Source: Bacteroidota bacterium
GTDB taxonomy: Bacteria > Bacteroidota > Bacteroidia > UBA8524
DNA: 64,000 bases
NCBI GenBank assembly: GCA_008933805.1
Contig: WBUH01000001.1
Location: 372,001-436,000 of the forward strand
Direction of reading: 5' to 3'
Shown: positions 33,217 through 41,194 of the stretch, piece after piece
Position numbering within the stretch: position 1 is the stretch's first letter
Layout: each line of letters opens with the position of its first letter
The notes under the pieces: model-generated
The model's database searches: none
The model's input: the letters and a program-made list of their open reading frames with translations, nothing else
Told to the model about the DNA's origin: nothing
Made by a program: the position numbers and the translations under genes

Positions 33217-35013
33217 CTAGCCTATCATAATGTGTGAGTTGGGGTATTTGAAGGCGTTGGTTTCCACTTCTTTACTTAATGCAAATGCAAGAGTTAATAT
33301 ACCTACGCGGCCCACAAACATACTGATAATCAATACTATTTTGCTGGCATCGGAAAGCGAGGCAGTTATGCCCGTACTAAGTCCAACGGTTGCAAACGCA
33401 GATACTTCTTCAAACAACAATCGTATGATAGGGGTGCCGGGTTCGGTAATGCTTAGTATAAATGTACAAACAAACACATACGTAGCCGAGAACACAAAAA
33501 TGGCAAATGCCTTATAAATCAAGTCGTGCGAAATAGTGCGTCTGCCAAGTGTAATCATCTTTTTACCGCGTATAGTAGCCCACATCGAAGCAAAAATCAC
33601 TACAAACGTACTGGTTTTTATACCACCACCTGTAGAGCCTGATGAAGCACCCACAAACATTAAGAAGATAAATATAATGAGGATGGGAGTGCCTAAAATA
33701 CTCATGTCAACAGTATTGAAACCCGCGGTACGTGTGATGGTGGATTGAAATACCGAGGCTACCATTGCTGGAAAAAGCTCCATGCCCTTTATTGCATTGT
33801 TTTTCTCTAAAAAGTAAAAGCAAATAGCACCAAAAACAACCAATGCAATACTGGTATAAAAAGCTATTTGGGTACTTAGTTTCCACTTTTTCCAAGGCAT
33901 TTTAAGGCGTTTGCGAAGGTTATCCACTTCAAACATATCGCGCATGGCAGGGAAGCCCAGCGAGCCAAAGAAAACGGTGGCAGCAACTACCAAGTGTAAA
34001 ATGTATTTATCGCTAACGCCCGGTTCGTATAAGTTGTTGGTGAATAACGAAAAACCGGCATTACAGAATGCTGAAATCGCATGGAAAATGGATGAAAACA
34101 CTTTATCGCCACTGGATGCAAAAGGATAATTGTTCCAAAGCATGTACAGGCAGGTTGCCGATATGGCTTCAATGGCGATGGTATAAACAAATATCTTGCG
34201 TATTAAGCCGTAAGAACCTATCAATGAGTCGGTATCAAGCATTTGCTGCAAAGCATATTGGTGCTTAATACCTACCCCTTTTTTGTAGAACGTAGCAAAG
34301 TAGGTGGCAAAAGTGATAATACCCAAGCCGCCTAATTGTATAAGCATCAGAATAAGTATCTGACCCTTAAAGTTAAAATAGGTAGCGGTATCTGCTACAG
34401 TTAAACCCGTTACACAAGAAGCACTGGCCGAGGTGAACAGTGCATCAATAAAACGCATGCTGGTGCCGGTGGTGTTAATAGAAGGGAGGCACAAAAGTCC
34501 GGCTCCGCCCAAAATAAGTATTACAAACGACCACACAAACAGTGCTCCCGGTTTTAGCGGGATTTTACCAAAATCGCGGGTAGATTTAATAAACTCTATG
34601 ATTACCAGCAGTATCAGAAAAAACTGGATAAAGAAGGCGTACTTGGTGCTCATCGGGTCGATGCGCAAGTATGAAAAAAGCGCATTGATGATAGGGAACT
34701 CAAACACATAATAGCTGATACCGTCATAAATAACCAGCATCAGCAAAAATGCTTCGAGCCACGTTTGCCGCAAAAAAGCCTTTGGCTGCTGTGCAATAAT
34801 GACCTTTACCGTGTAGTTAAGTATAAAGACTAAGAAGAACAGCTTGTTTACCGTTAGCAATAAATCACGGGTTTCTTGCGGGTGCGGAAAGCCGTGGTAA
34901 TATACCGTAGTACCTATTACCAATATTGAAACCAATACTAATAAAACCCGCAGTATGTTTTGAATTAGCTTGCGGTTTTCAAAGATGAAATGCTTAACGG
35001 TATCTTTTACCAT
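33217..35013 (-). CDS. TrkH/KtrB family potassium uptake protein
   Basis: A 598-residue integral membrane protein with a hydrophobic N-terminal extension and the four pore-like repeats of the Trk/Ktr/HKT superfamily, each with a selectivity-filter glycine (ASASCVTGLT, AFCNAGFSLF, ITRTAGFNTVDMS, AFATVGLSTGIT). It mediates potassium uptake, normally with a cytoplasmic TrkA/KtrA partner that is not visible here. It is the last gene of a tight unit with the heptose kinase and aminotransferase genes, and converges on the 32783 gene. Confidence 0.92.
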   Translation of the reverse strand: MVKDTVKHFIFENRKLIQNILRVLLVLVSILVIGTTVYYHGFPHPQETRDLLLTVNKLFFLVFILNYTVKVIIAQQPKAFLRQTWLEAFLLMLVIYDGISYYVFEFPIINALFSYLRIDPMSTKYAFFIQFFLILLVIIEFIKSTRDFGKIPLKPGALFVWSFVILILGGAGLLCLPSINTTGTSMRFIDALFTSASASCVTGLTVADTATYFNFKGQILILMLIQLGGLGIITFATYFATFYKKGVGIKHQYALQQMLDTDSLIGSYGLIRKIFVYTIAIEAISATCLYMLWNNYPFASSGDKVFSSIFHAISAFCNAGFSLFTNNLYEPGVSDKYILHLVVAATVFFGSLGFPAMRDMFEVDNLRKRLKMPWKKWKLSTQIAFYTSIALVVFGAICFYFLEKNNAIKGMELFPAMVASVFQSTITRTAGFNTVDMSILGTPILIIFIFLMFVGASSGSTGGGIKTSTFVVIFASMWATIRGKKMITLGRRTISHDLIYKAFAIFVFSATYVFVCTFILSITEPGTPIIRLLFEEVSAFATVGLSTGITASLSDASKIVLIISMFVGRVGILTLAFALSKEVETNAFKYPNSHIMIG

Positions 35014-35024
35014 AGTGGTAAAAC

Positions 35025-36011
35025 TTAATTATAAAGTCTGATGGCTTCGTGCAGTAAAAGGTCTTTCTCAATAGGAACTACCCCCACTTTTTCGCATACC
35101 AATCCTCCTGCAATGTTTGATAAAAACGCTGTGGTTTTCATATCAGTGTTCAAAGCCAAACAAAGTGCAGCTACACTCACCACTGTATCACCTGCGCCGC
35201 TCACATCGGCAATATTGCGCACATGGGCAGGTATGTGGTGGTAGTCGGTATGGTCGGTTATCATTACGCCTAATTCACTAAGGGTAACCATTACCATCGG
35301 GTTGTTTAATAGCTGTTTCAGTTGGGCGATGGCCTCTTTTAACTTCGCAAGGTCTTTCAGGTTTTCATCGGTTTTTAACCCCTCTTTTATTTCTTTTAAG
35401 TTGGGTTTGAACAATGTAGCCTGTTTATAATGGGCAAAGTTTACCTTTTTAGGGTCAACAATGGTAGGAATATTATGCTGTTGAGCTAAGGCAATAATTT
35501 CTTTGATGTTTTCAGCCGTAAGAACACCTTTATCGTAATCCTCAAAAATTACAACGTCCATTTGCGGCAATAACTCCCCAATAGCCGCAACCAACTGATT
35601 ACTTTCAGCGGTGGTAACAGGTGTGGTTATTTCCTCATCAATGCGCAGCATTTGAGCATTGTTGCCAATAATACGGGTTTTAACTGTGGTAGGCCTGCTG
35701 GGAGAGGCTACCAGTCCGTCGTGGTTGATTCCGGCTTGGGTAAACAGTTTTTTTATCTCAAATCCGCCTTCATCATCACCAATTACCGAGCACATATAGG
35801 GTTGTGCTCCCAATGCCCTTACATTTAGTGCCACGTTGGCCGCTCCGCCCAAACGTTGTTCTTTTCCCGTTACCGATACTACGGGCACAGGAGCCTCGGG
35901 CGAAATACGCTCTACTTTACCTACTATGTAGGCATCAATCATCACATCGCCTACAATCAGAACTTTTAGGCGGTTAAAATCTTCAAACAGGCGGTTAAAA
36001 TCAACACTCAT
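35025..36011 (-). CDS. PfkB family kinase, heptose-7-phosphate kinase type (HldE N-domain / RfaE1)
   Basis: The 328-residue sugar kinase carries the RfaE1-like start (KVLIVGDVMIDAYIVGKVER, ISPEAPVPVV), the PfkB motif LGGAANVALNVRALGA and the C-terminal catalytic signature DVSGAGDTVVSVAAL with the aspartate base. It most resembles D-glycero-beta-D-manno-heptose 7-phosphate kinase, for lipopolysaccharide inner core synthesis. The nucleotidyltransferase domain of bifunctional HldE is missing, so that step must be encoded elsewhere. Its start overlaps the aminotransferase stop by four bases (ATGA). Confidence 0.88.
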   Translation of the reverse strand: MSVDFNRLFEDFNRLKVLIVGDVMIDAYIVGKVERISPEAPVPVVSVTGKEQRLGGAANVALNVRALGAQPYMCSVIGDDEGGFEIKKLFTQAGINHDGLVASPSRPTTVKTRIIGNNAQMLRIDEEITTPVTTAESNQLVAAIGELLPQMDVVIFEDYDKGVLTAENIKEIIALAQQHNIPTIVDPKKVNFAHYKQATLFKPNLKEIKEGLKTDENLKDLAKLKEAIAQLKQLLNNPMVMVTLSELGVMITDHTDYHHIPAHVRNIADVSGAGDTVVSVAALCLALNTDMKTTAFLSNIAGGLVCEKVGVVPIEKDLLLHEAIRLYN

Positions 36012-37204
36012 TTCAATTTAGCCAGTGCTTGTTCAATTTTGGTAAATGCTTCTTTTAAATCAGCTTCGCCTGCCGCATACGAAAGGCGAAGGTTATTATT
36101 GCTGCCAAAAGCTTCGCCTGTAACAGTGGTTACGTGCGCATGCTCAAGGATAAACAAACTTAAATCGGTAGCAGTTTGTATGTTAGTGTTTTCATACTTC
36201 GTACCGAAATAATCGCTCACTTCGGGAAATACGTAAAATGCGCCGTCGGGCACATTGCATTTAAAGCCCGGTATGTTTTTCATCAACTCAAGTACCAGGT
36301 TACGGCGTTGATGAAACGTGTTGCACATTTGGCGGGTAGGCTCAATAGATTGCGAAAGAGCAGCGATTGCCGCGCGTTGCGCAATTGAGTTGGTACCCGA
36401 TGTAAACTGCCCTTGTAATTTCTCACAGGCGGCTGCAATGGGTTTTGGTGCCCCAATGTAACCAATACGCCAGCCTGTCATGGCAAACGCTTTTGATACG
36501 CCGTTTACCACAATAGCACGGTTGCTAAGGTTCTCAAAACTTGCAAGGCTTTCGTGTTTGCCAACGTAGTTTATGTGTTCGTAAATTTCATCGCTCACCA
36601 CATACACCTGCGGATATTTATCCAGCATGGCAGCAATGGCTTCCATCTCGGCACGGTTATATACGCTACCGCTTGGATTACAGGGCGATGAAAACATCAT
36701 CAGTTTTGTTTTTGGGGTAATGTGGGCTTCAATTTGCTCAGCTGTTACCTTAAAATCTTGTTCTATGCCTGCATAAATCAATACTGGTTTGCCGCCGGCA
36801 AACTCAACCATTGATGCATAACTCACCCAAAAAGGGGCAGGGATTACTACTTCGTCGCCGGGATTAACGATGGATAGCACCACGTTCATCAGCGATTGTT
36901 TAGCCCCGGTAGAAACAACTACTTGGTCGGGGGTAAAGGTTAAATTATTCTCGCGGCTGAACTTGGAACACACCGCCTCACGGAGGTCGATAAAACCTGC
37001 CACGGGGGTGTAGTGCGTATAATTATCGTGAATGGCTTGTATTGCAGCTTCTTTAATATGTAGGGGAGTGTCAAAATCAGGCTCACCCAAACTAAGGTTA
37101 ATTACCTTATGGCCTTTGGAGGCCAACTCGCGGCCAAGTTTGGCCATGCCCAGCGTTTGCGATTCGGCAAATGAATTAACCCTGTCGGCTATTTGTAATG
37201 TCAT
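36008..37204 (-). CDS. Pyridoxal phosphate-dependent aminotransferase, class I (aspartate aminotransferase type)
   Basis: This 398-residue fold-type I enzyme has VINLSLGEPDFDTP, YTPVAGFIDLREAV, the PLP-anchoring SSPCNPSGSVY and VVSDEIYEHI, and the Schiff-base lysine in VNGVSKAFAMTGWRIGY. It matches the subgroup Ib aspartate aminotransferases (aspartate plus 2-oxoglutarate to oxaloacetate plus glutamate), possibly with broader specificity. It is the first gene of the aspartate aminotransferase, heptose kinase, TrkH unit. Confidence 0.93.
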   Translation of the reverse strand: MTLQIADRVNSFAESQTLGMAKLGRELASKGHKVINLSLGEPDFDTPLHIKEAAIQAIHDNYTHYTPVAGFIDLREAVCSKFSRENNLTFTPDQVVVSTGAKQSLMNVVLSIVNPGDEVVIPAPFWVSYASMVEFAGGKPVLIYAGIEQDFKVTAEQIEAHITPKTKLMMFSSPCNPSGSVYNRAEMEAIAAMLDKYPQVYVVSDEIYEHINYVGKHESLASFENLSNRAIVVNGVSKAFAMTGWRIGYIGAPKPIAAACEKLQGQFTSGTNSIAQRAAIAALSQSIEPTRQMCNTFHQRRNLVLELMKNIPGFKCNVPDGAFYVFPEVSDYFGTKYENTNIQTATDLSLFILEHAHVTTVTGEAFGSNNNLRLSYAAGEADLKEAFTKIEQALAKLK

Positions 37205-37300
37205 CCGTCAATATCTAAAATGCGAATATATAGATTTTACGGGCTTGCGGTGATTGAATTGCATAATTTTGATTGAACAGCATAAAAGCGTCTTTAGAAA

Positions 37301-37332
37301 TAAAAAAGCGGGACAACATCATGTCGTCCCGC
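37301..37332 (-). terminator. Terminator of the sigma/anti-sigma unit
   Basis: GCGGGAC (37308-37314) pairs with GTCCCGC (37326-37332), extendable across one mismatch. On the minus strand it is followed by a T-run complementary to 37302-37307. It lies 38 bases after the anti-sigma stop. Confidence 0.8.
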
Positions 37333-37370
37333 TCTTTGTTTTAGGAAGAATCCGTTTATTTCCGGACTTT

Positions 37371-38162
37371 TTATACTTTAACTGTTCCCAGTACAATCAT
37401 TTCTTCAAGTGTTGGGCTCACCGCTCCACCACGTTTTTCAAGCGTAATGGCAAAAGCCTGCGCTTTGTTTATTTGCTTCAATTGTTGCAGGGCTGTAATG
37501 TTCAGTTCCATTACACCGGCATCTACAGGCACACCGTCCACCAACGCCCACAACTGGTATTGCTTATCGGCAGGGGCAGGGGGTAGGTTATTAATGTTTA
37601 CAAATACATTGTTTTTAGCAGTATCCCAATACACGGTAACTTGTGCAGGCACATTGGGTTTTACGCTTGCCAACGTTACCATTTTAAGGGTAGGGCTTTT
37701 CAAAACTCCCAATTCACCTTCAGCAGAGCTAAGGGCTGTGCTTTGGCTTTGGTTTTGGGCAAACAATTCTTGTTTTTCGCTTTCAAGTCTTGCCACTTGT
37801 CGTTGGCTATCTTGCCAACGGCCGTAATACACCACATTTAGCACCACACTACCAACTAGCAAAGCTATTGAGGCCACCATGCCGTATTGTGTCCAACGGC
37901 TTTGTATAGTAGCCCTGCGGGGAATATTGATTCCTTTTTCTTCTGATAAGCGGGCAAGTATTTTTTCTTTTAAATCGGCAGGAGGGGTTTTATCGTACTG
38001 CTGCACATAGCTTTGCACAATTCCTTCAATGGTAGCAATTTCAGCATTCACTTCAGTGTACTGGGCGCGCCATTCATCTACCTGCTTGGTTTCTTCTGCA
38101 TTGGTAAGCCCCAATACATACAGTTCAAGTAATCCGCTATTTATGATTTCAGTAATGTCCAC
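37371..38162 (-). CDS. Anti-sigma factor with RskA-like C-terminal domain
   Basis: The 263-residue protein has a cytoplasmic N-terminal part (about 1-85; LELYVLGLTNAEETKQVDEW resembles the anti-sigma start), one membrane helix (YGMVASIALLVGSVVLNVVYYG), a coiled coil and an extracytoplasmic domain typical of anti-sigma-K factors (YWDTAKNNVFVNINNLPPAP, DKQYQLWALVDGVPVDAG, ITLEKRGG). It overlaps the end of the ECF sigma gene by 22 bases and should sequester that sigma factor at the membrane until a signal arrives. The zinc-binding anti-sigma motif is not present. Confidence 0.88.
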   Translation of the reverse strand: MDITEIINSGLLELYVLGLTNAEETKQVDEWRAQYTEVNAEIATIEGIVQSYVQQYDKTPPADLKEKILARLSEEKGINIPRRATIQSRWTQYGMVASIALLVGSVVLNVVYYGRWQDSQRQVARLESEKQELFAQNQSQSTALSSAEGELGVLKSPTLKMVTLASVKPNVPAQVTVYWDTAKNNVFVNINNLPPAPADKQYQLWALVDGVPVDAGVMELNITALQQLKQINKAQAFAITLEKRGGAVSPTLEEMIVLGTVKV

Positions 38163-38722
38163 AGCAGTAAAAATTTTAAAATCCGTTTTAGTTCAATCAT
38201 TGCGGCACGCACACGGGTTTTTACTGTGCCAAGCGGTATGCCAAGCTCTTTTGAAACCTCTTCTTGTGTGTACCCTTCAAAATAAAGTTTCTCAATCAAA
38301 ACGCTGTACTTTTCGTCAATAGCAAGGGCTTTTTCTTTTATGCCTATCGTATTAACATTAATAGAATCAGCTTCTTTATTTTCAAGAATACTTACGGAAT
38401 CATCAAGGCTTTGGTTTTCTTGTCCTGCTCTGTAGTTTTTCGACCGTATAAAATCAATAGCCGTATTGCGGGTAATGTTTAGTAGCCAAGTAAACAGTGA
38501 GGATTTTTGGGGATTGTACCCGCTTATATTTTTCCAAACTTTTACAAAACTGTCTTGCAGCACATCTGCGGCAAATTCATCGTTTTTTATCACCTTGCAC
38601 ACAACACCGTATAAAGTATTGCTATATTGGTCGTATAGCTGCGAATACGCATCTTGTTTACCAAGCTGCATAGCTTCTACCAGCAATTGTTCAGTAGGGT
38701 ATGTCAGGTTTCTCTTTGCCAA
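38141..38722 (-). CDS. RNA polymerase sigma factor, ECF family (SigK-like)
   Basis: The 193-residue protein has region 2 (YSQLYDQYSNTLYGVVCKVI, FAADVLQDSFVKVWKNI, FTWLLNITRNTAIDFIRS) and region 4 with a helix-turn-helix (GYTQEEVSKELGIPLGTVKTRVRAAM). Its partner anti-sigma factor follows with a 22-base overlap. Its target promoters are unknown; such pairs often autoregulate and control envelope or stress genes. Confidence 0.93.
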   Translation of the reverse strand: MAKRNLTYPTEQLLVEAMQLGKQDAYSQLYDQYSNTLYGVVCKVIKNDEFAADVLQDSFVKVWKNISGYNPQKSSLFTWLLNITRNTAIDFIRSKNYRAGQENQSLDDSVSILENKEADSINVNTIGIKEKALAIDEKYSVLIEKLYFEGYTQEEVSKELGIPLGTVKTRVRAAMIELKRILKFLLLWTLLKS

Positions 38723-38805
38723 TTCAAAGCAATTTTACACAATAAGTTCAAATAAATTCTGTTTTAGAAAAACATTTTTAAGATTTGAAGAGTTAAGATG
38801 ATACC

Positions 38806-39222
38806 ATGTTTATAAACATACTTATAGGAATACTTAGCATGATGCCTGCCAACGAAAAAAAAGGCAAATTGGTGATTGAAGTTAGCGGCGTAAAAGAAGT
38901 GCGCGGCGACGTGCAAATTGGTATCTATAACAAGGCAGACGGTTTTAGCGAAAAGAATACCGTTTACATGGGTAAAATAGTATCCGTGAGCGGTACTACT
39001 GTAACTGTCGAAATTCCGGATTTACCGCACGGAACGTATGCCATATCCGCCTTTCATGATGAGAACCGCAACGGCCAATTAGACAAAGGAATGTTTGGCG
39101 TACCTACCGAGGTGTACGGTTTTTCTAACAATGCTCGAGGTACGTTCGGGCCGCCTTCATTTGACGATGCAAAGTTTCAATTCAACTCATCGGTGAGCAA
39201 GGTTTCACTTCGATTAAAGTAA
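38806..39222 (+). CDS. DUF2141 domain protein
   Basis: The 138-residue protein is one DUF2141 domain, recognised by VEIPDLPHGTYAISAFHDEN, NGQLDKGMFGVPTEVYGFSNNA and a final beta strand. Proteins of this family are normally exported. Here the N-terminus (FINILIGILSMMPA) is a short hydrophobic segment that might serve as a weak signal peptide. It is divergent from the ECF sigma gene, which could make it a target of that sigma factor. Biochemical function of the domain is unknown. Confidence 0.85.
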   Translation: MFINILIGILSMMPANEKKGKLVIEVSGVKEVRGDVQIGIYNKADGFSEKNTVYMGKIVSVSGTTVTVEIPDLPHGTYAISAFHDENRNGQLDKGMFGVPTEVYGFSNNARGTFGPPSFDDAKFQFNSSVSKVSLRLK

Positions 39223-39281
39223 TCTCAACACAAAGCTATTTTAGCTAACCATTAGGCCATTTTTTTTAAGAGGTTTCACAG

Positions 39282-39289
39282 TATATTTG
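39282..39289 (+). promoter_or_regulatory. Candidate -7 element for the 39312 gene
   Basis: TATATTTG matches TAnnTTTG exactly, 22 bases before the ATG at 39312. A T-run about 20 bases upstream stands in for a clear -33 element. Confidence 0.5.
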
Positions 39290-39311
39290 TTAACCACAGC
39301 AATTGATATAC

Positions 39312-40163
39312 ATGAAACACATTTACACACTACTGTTTTGTTTTATTTCCGTTACCACTTGTTTTTCAGCTGATACAGCTACATATACACTTACTGATGC
39401 CATTGCCAAAAAGATGGTTAAGGCCGAGATTAAGGGGGCTGATGTGATGCAGCCCAATAGCGGCAACACCTACGGAAAGTGTATGTTGCTAAAGCTGATT
39501 AATAGTACCAATACTGTGTTTAATGTGAAGCTTGAAGTTGGGCAACAATTGGTGCCTGCCGACAGTACTGTGCAAACCATGATTGTAACTGAAAACCGCA
39601 CGTTTTTGATGAAAGCCCGCGGGCAAATAAAGGAATACATAAATGCCATGTGTATGCAAATGTTTGATGCCCCGCCTACTAAAGATAAAAGCTTTAGTGT
39701 AGGGGGACTTAGCACAGGCTATTTGATGGGTGTTGCCCAGTTGATTAATGAGAAAAAGTACTTTGACAGCACCGGCCAATACGCCGTGTGGGGAGTTAGT
39801 GATAATTTGGACGTGAGTTATGTGAACGGCAAAGACACCACTGAAAGGGGGATACTGCAACGCTATGTTTGCAAAGCTACCGGACAACCTTTACCTGAAT
39901 ACAAAGACGGAAAACTGGTAACTAAGATGAATGAAACGGTAGAGTGGGGTTCATCAAAAGTGCAGAAGGCAACGTTAACGGTGTATGACAAGAAAGGAAA
40001 GGTGGTGAAGCAGGTGTTGAAGGACGAACAAATGACGATAGGCTATCACTCGTATGTAATTGTGTTGAGTAATGCCGAATTGCCAGCGGGCGAATATAAA
40101 ATTGTGTTGTATTTGGATGGCAAGCTCGAATCTACTAGGAAAGTAGTATTGCCTAAATTATAA
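39312..40163 (+). CDS. Exported protein of unknown function
   Basis: From the ATG at 39312 the protein begins with a clean signal peptide (KHIYTLLFCFISVTTCFSA). The 283-residue product has an N-terminal domain with GKCMLLKLINSTNTVFNVKL and a cysteine pair, a middle YAVWGVSDNLDVSYVNGKD segment, and a C-terminal beta-sandwich (LTVYDKKGKVVKQVL, LPAGEYKIVLYLDGK) like the extracellular FlgD/T9SS-type sandwich. No enzyme motif is seen. I do not recognise a family. Confidence 0.8.
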   Translation: MKHIYTLLFCFISVTTCFSADTATYTLTDAIAKKMVKAEIKGADVMQPNSGNTYGKCMLLKLINSTNTVFNVKLEVGQQLVPADSTVQTMIVTENRTFLMKARGQIKEYINAMCMQMFDAPPTKDKSFSVGGLSTGYLMGVAQLINEKKYFDSTGQYAVWGVSDNLDVSYVNGKDTTERGILQRYVCKATGQPLPEYKDGKLVTKMNETVEWGSSKVQKATLTVYDKKGKVVKQVLKDEQMTIGYHSYVIVLSNAELPAGEYKIVLYLDGKLESTRKVVLPKL

Positions 40164-40191
40164 GTTAGTACACTTTATATCTTTTGATTGT

Positions 40192-40755
40192 ATGGAAAAT
40201 GCTGAATGGCAAGAAATTATTGCCGCAAATAATACATTAACCGACCAAGAAAAGCACTTCAATACGCTATGTACTGAGTATAGGAAGTTTGCATCGGGGT
40301 GGCTGCTGGCTACCTTTAGCGGAGCCGGTTTTGTGCTCACTAATGCCAACAGTTTGCCCTATCCGCAGGAACTTTTGATTGCGTTACTCGGCTATGCGGG
40401 TTCTGTGGGAATGGTGACTCTTTGGAATATTGACATAGGACTTTACCACCGCTTGTTGGATGCTGCGTTTACCGAGGGATTGAAGTTGGAAGAAAACTAT
40501 CCGCAATTACCCCAAACCAGGCACAATATGGTGAAGCTGCAAGGCGGACGCGGAATACAACCCCGCGTGAGTTGGTTTTACAGCCTGCCCATTTTTATAC
40601 TGCTGTTTATTGCCACATGGAATTTAGATGGGTATTTAGGCATTAGCGGTTGGACTGCTTGGGGTTTATGGCTGGGTACTTTCTTTGTGTACAGCGCCTT
40701 TTCATCATACATCCGCAACGATAATACCTTGAATTTTAGAAGGAAGGTGAAATAG
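40192..40755 (+). CDS. Four-helix membrane protein of unknown function
   Basis: The 187-residue protein has four predicted membrane segments (ASGWLLATFSGAGFVLTNAN, LLIALLGYAGSVGMVTLWNI, SLPIFILLFIATWNLDGYLG, AWGLWLGTFFVYSAFSSYI) in two hairpins, with a charged N-terminus and a basic C-terminus. No family is recognised. It ends 7 bases before the acidic 40763 gene and is probably cotranscribed with it. Confidence 0.75.
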   Translation: MENAEWQEIIAANNTLTDQEKHFNTLCTEYRKFASGWLLATFSGAGFVLTNANSLPYPQELLIALLGYAGSVGMVTLWNIDIGLYHRLLDAAFTEGLKLEENYPQLPQTRHNMVKLQGGRGIQPRVSWFYSLPIFILLFIATWNLDGYLGISGWTAWGLWLGTFFVYSAFSSYIRNDNTLNFRRKVK

Positions 40756-40762
40756 TAATAAT

Positions 40763-41194
40763 ATGGCTTCAATAAAACTTAAATGTCTTACCAAGACCGA
40801 AAATAAATTACAGTTGGGAGTTTGGATAATTGACCCAGAACTTGATACGTTTATAGAGCAACCCTATTATTTTTTGCAAGCATTGTACGACGCTGCAAAA
40901 GAAAAAAATACAGGTGAAATTCTTAGTTTAAACCGTAACGACTTAACAGATGCTGAGTGGGTTATTAATAATGCACATTTGTACGTGGAGGACGTATGGT
41001 TGATTGATGCAAAAAACTACCCCGTAGATGAAAGTGTATTTGCATTGGAAGACAGCCAATACCAGAAATTTTGGAAAGATTTGGATAAAGTGCCTTATGC
41101 AGAATTTGAATTAACTGTTACTGACCCTAAATGGGTGAGCCATATCAAACAAAACACGACTTGGGAATCAATGGCAGGATTCGTTGGTTATTAA
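40763..41194 (+). CDS. Small acidic protein convergent with the eCIS-core toxin-like gene (possible immunity protein)
   Basis: The 143-residue protein is soluble, strongly acidic (many Asp and Glu, e.g. DAEWVINNAHLYVEDVW and FALEDSQYQKFWKDLDK) and has no recognised domain. Its stop overlaps the stop of the convergent 1378-residue DUF4157 protein by four bases, so it abuts the gene end that encodes the nuclease-like domain. Acidic proteins of this size next to nuclease toxins are often immunity proteins, but the convergent orientation is unusual for that. The role is inference only. Confidence 0.7.
   Translation: MASIKLKCLTKTENKLQLGVWIIDPELDTFIEQPYYFLQALYDAAKEKNTGEILSLNRNDLTDAEWVINNAHLYVEDVWLIDAKNYPVDESVFALEDSQYQKFWKDLDKVPYAEFELTVTDPKWVSHIKQNTTWESMAGFVGY

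Noticed and set aside
33196-33220. Short palindrome CCTGT-AAAT-ACAGG between the convergent 32783 and trkH genes
   Set aside because: The stem has only five pairs and no adjoining T-run, so a terminator call is not supported.
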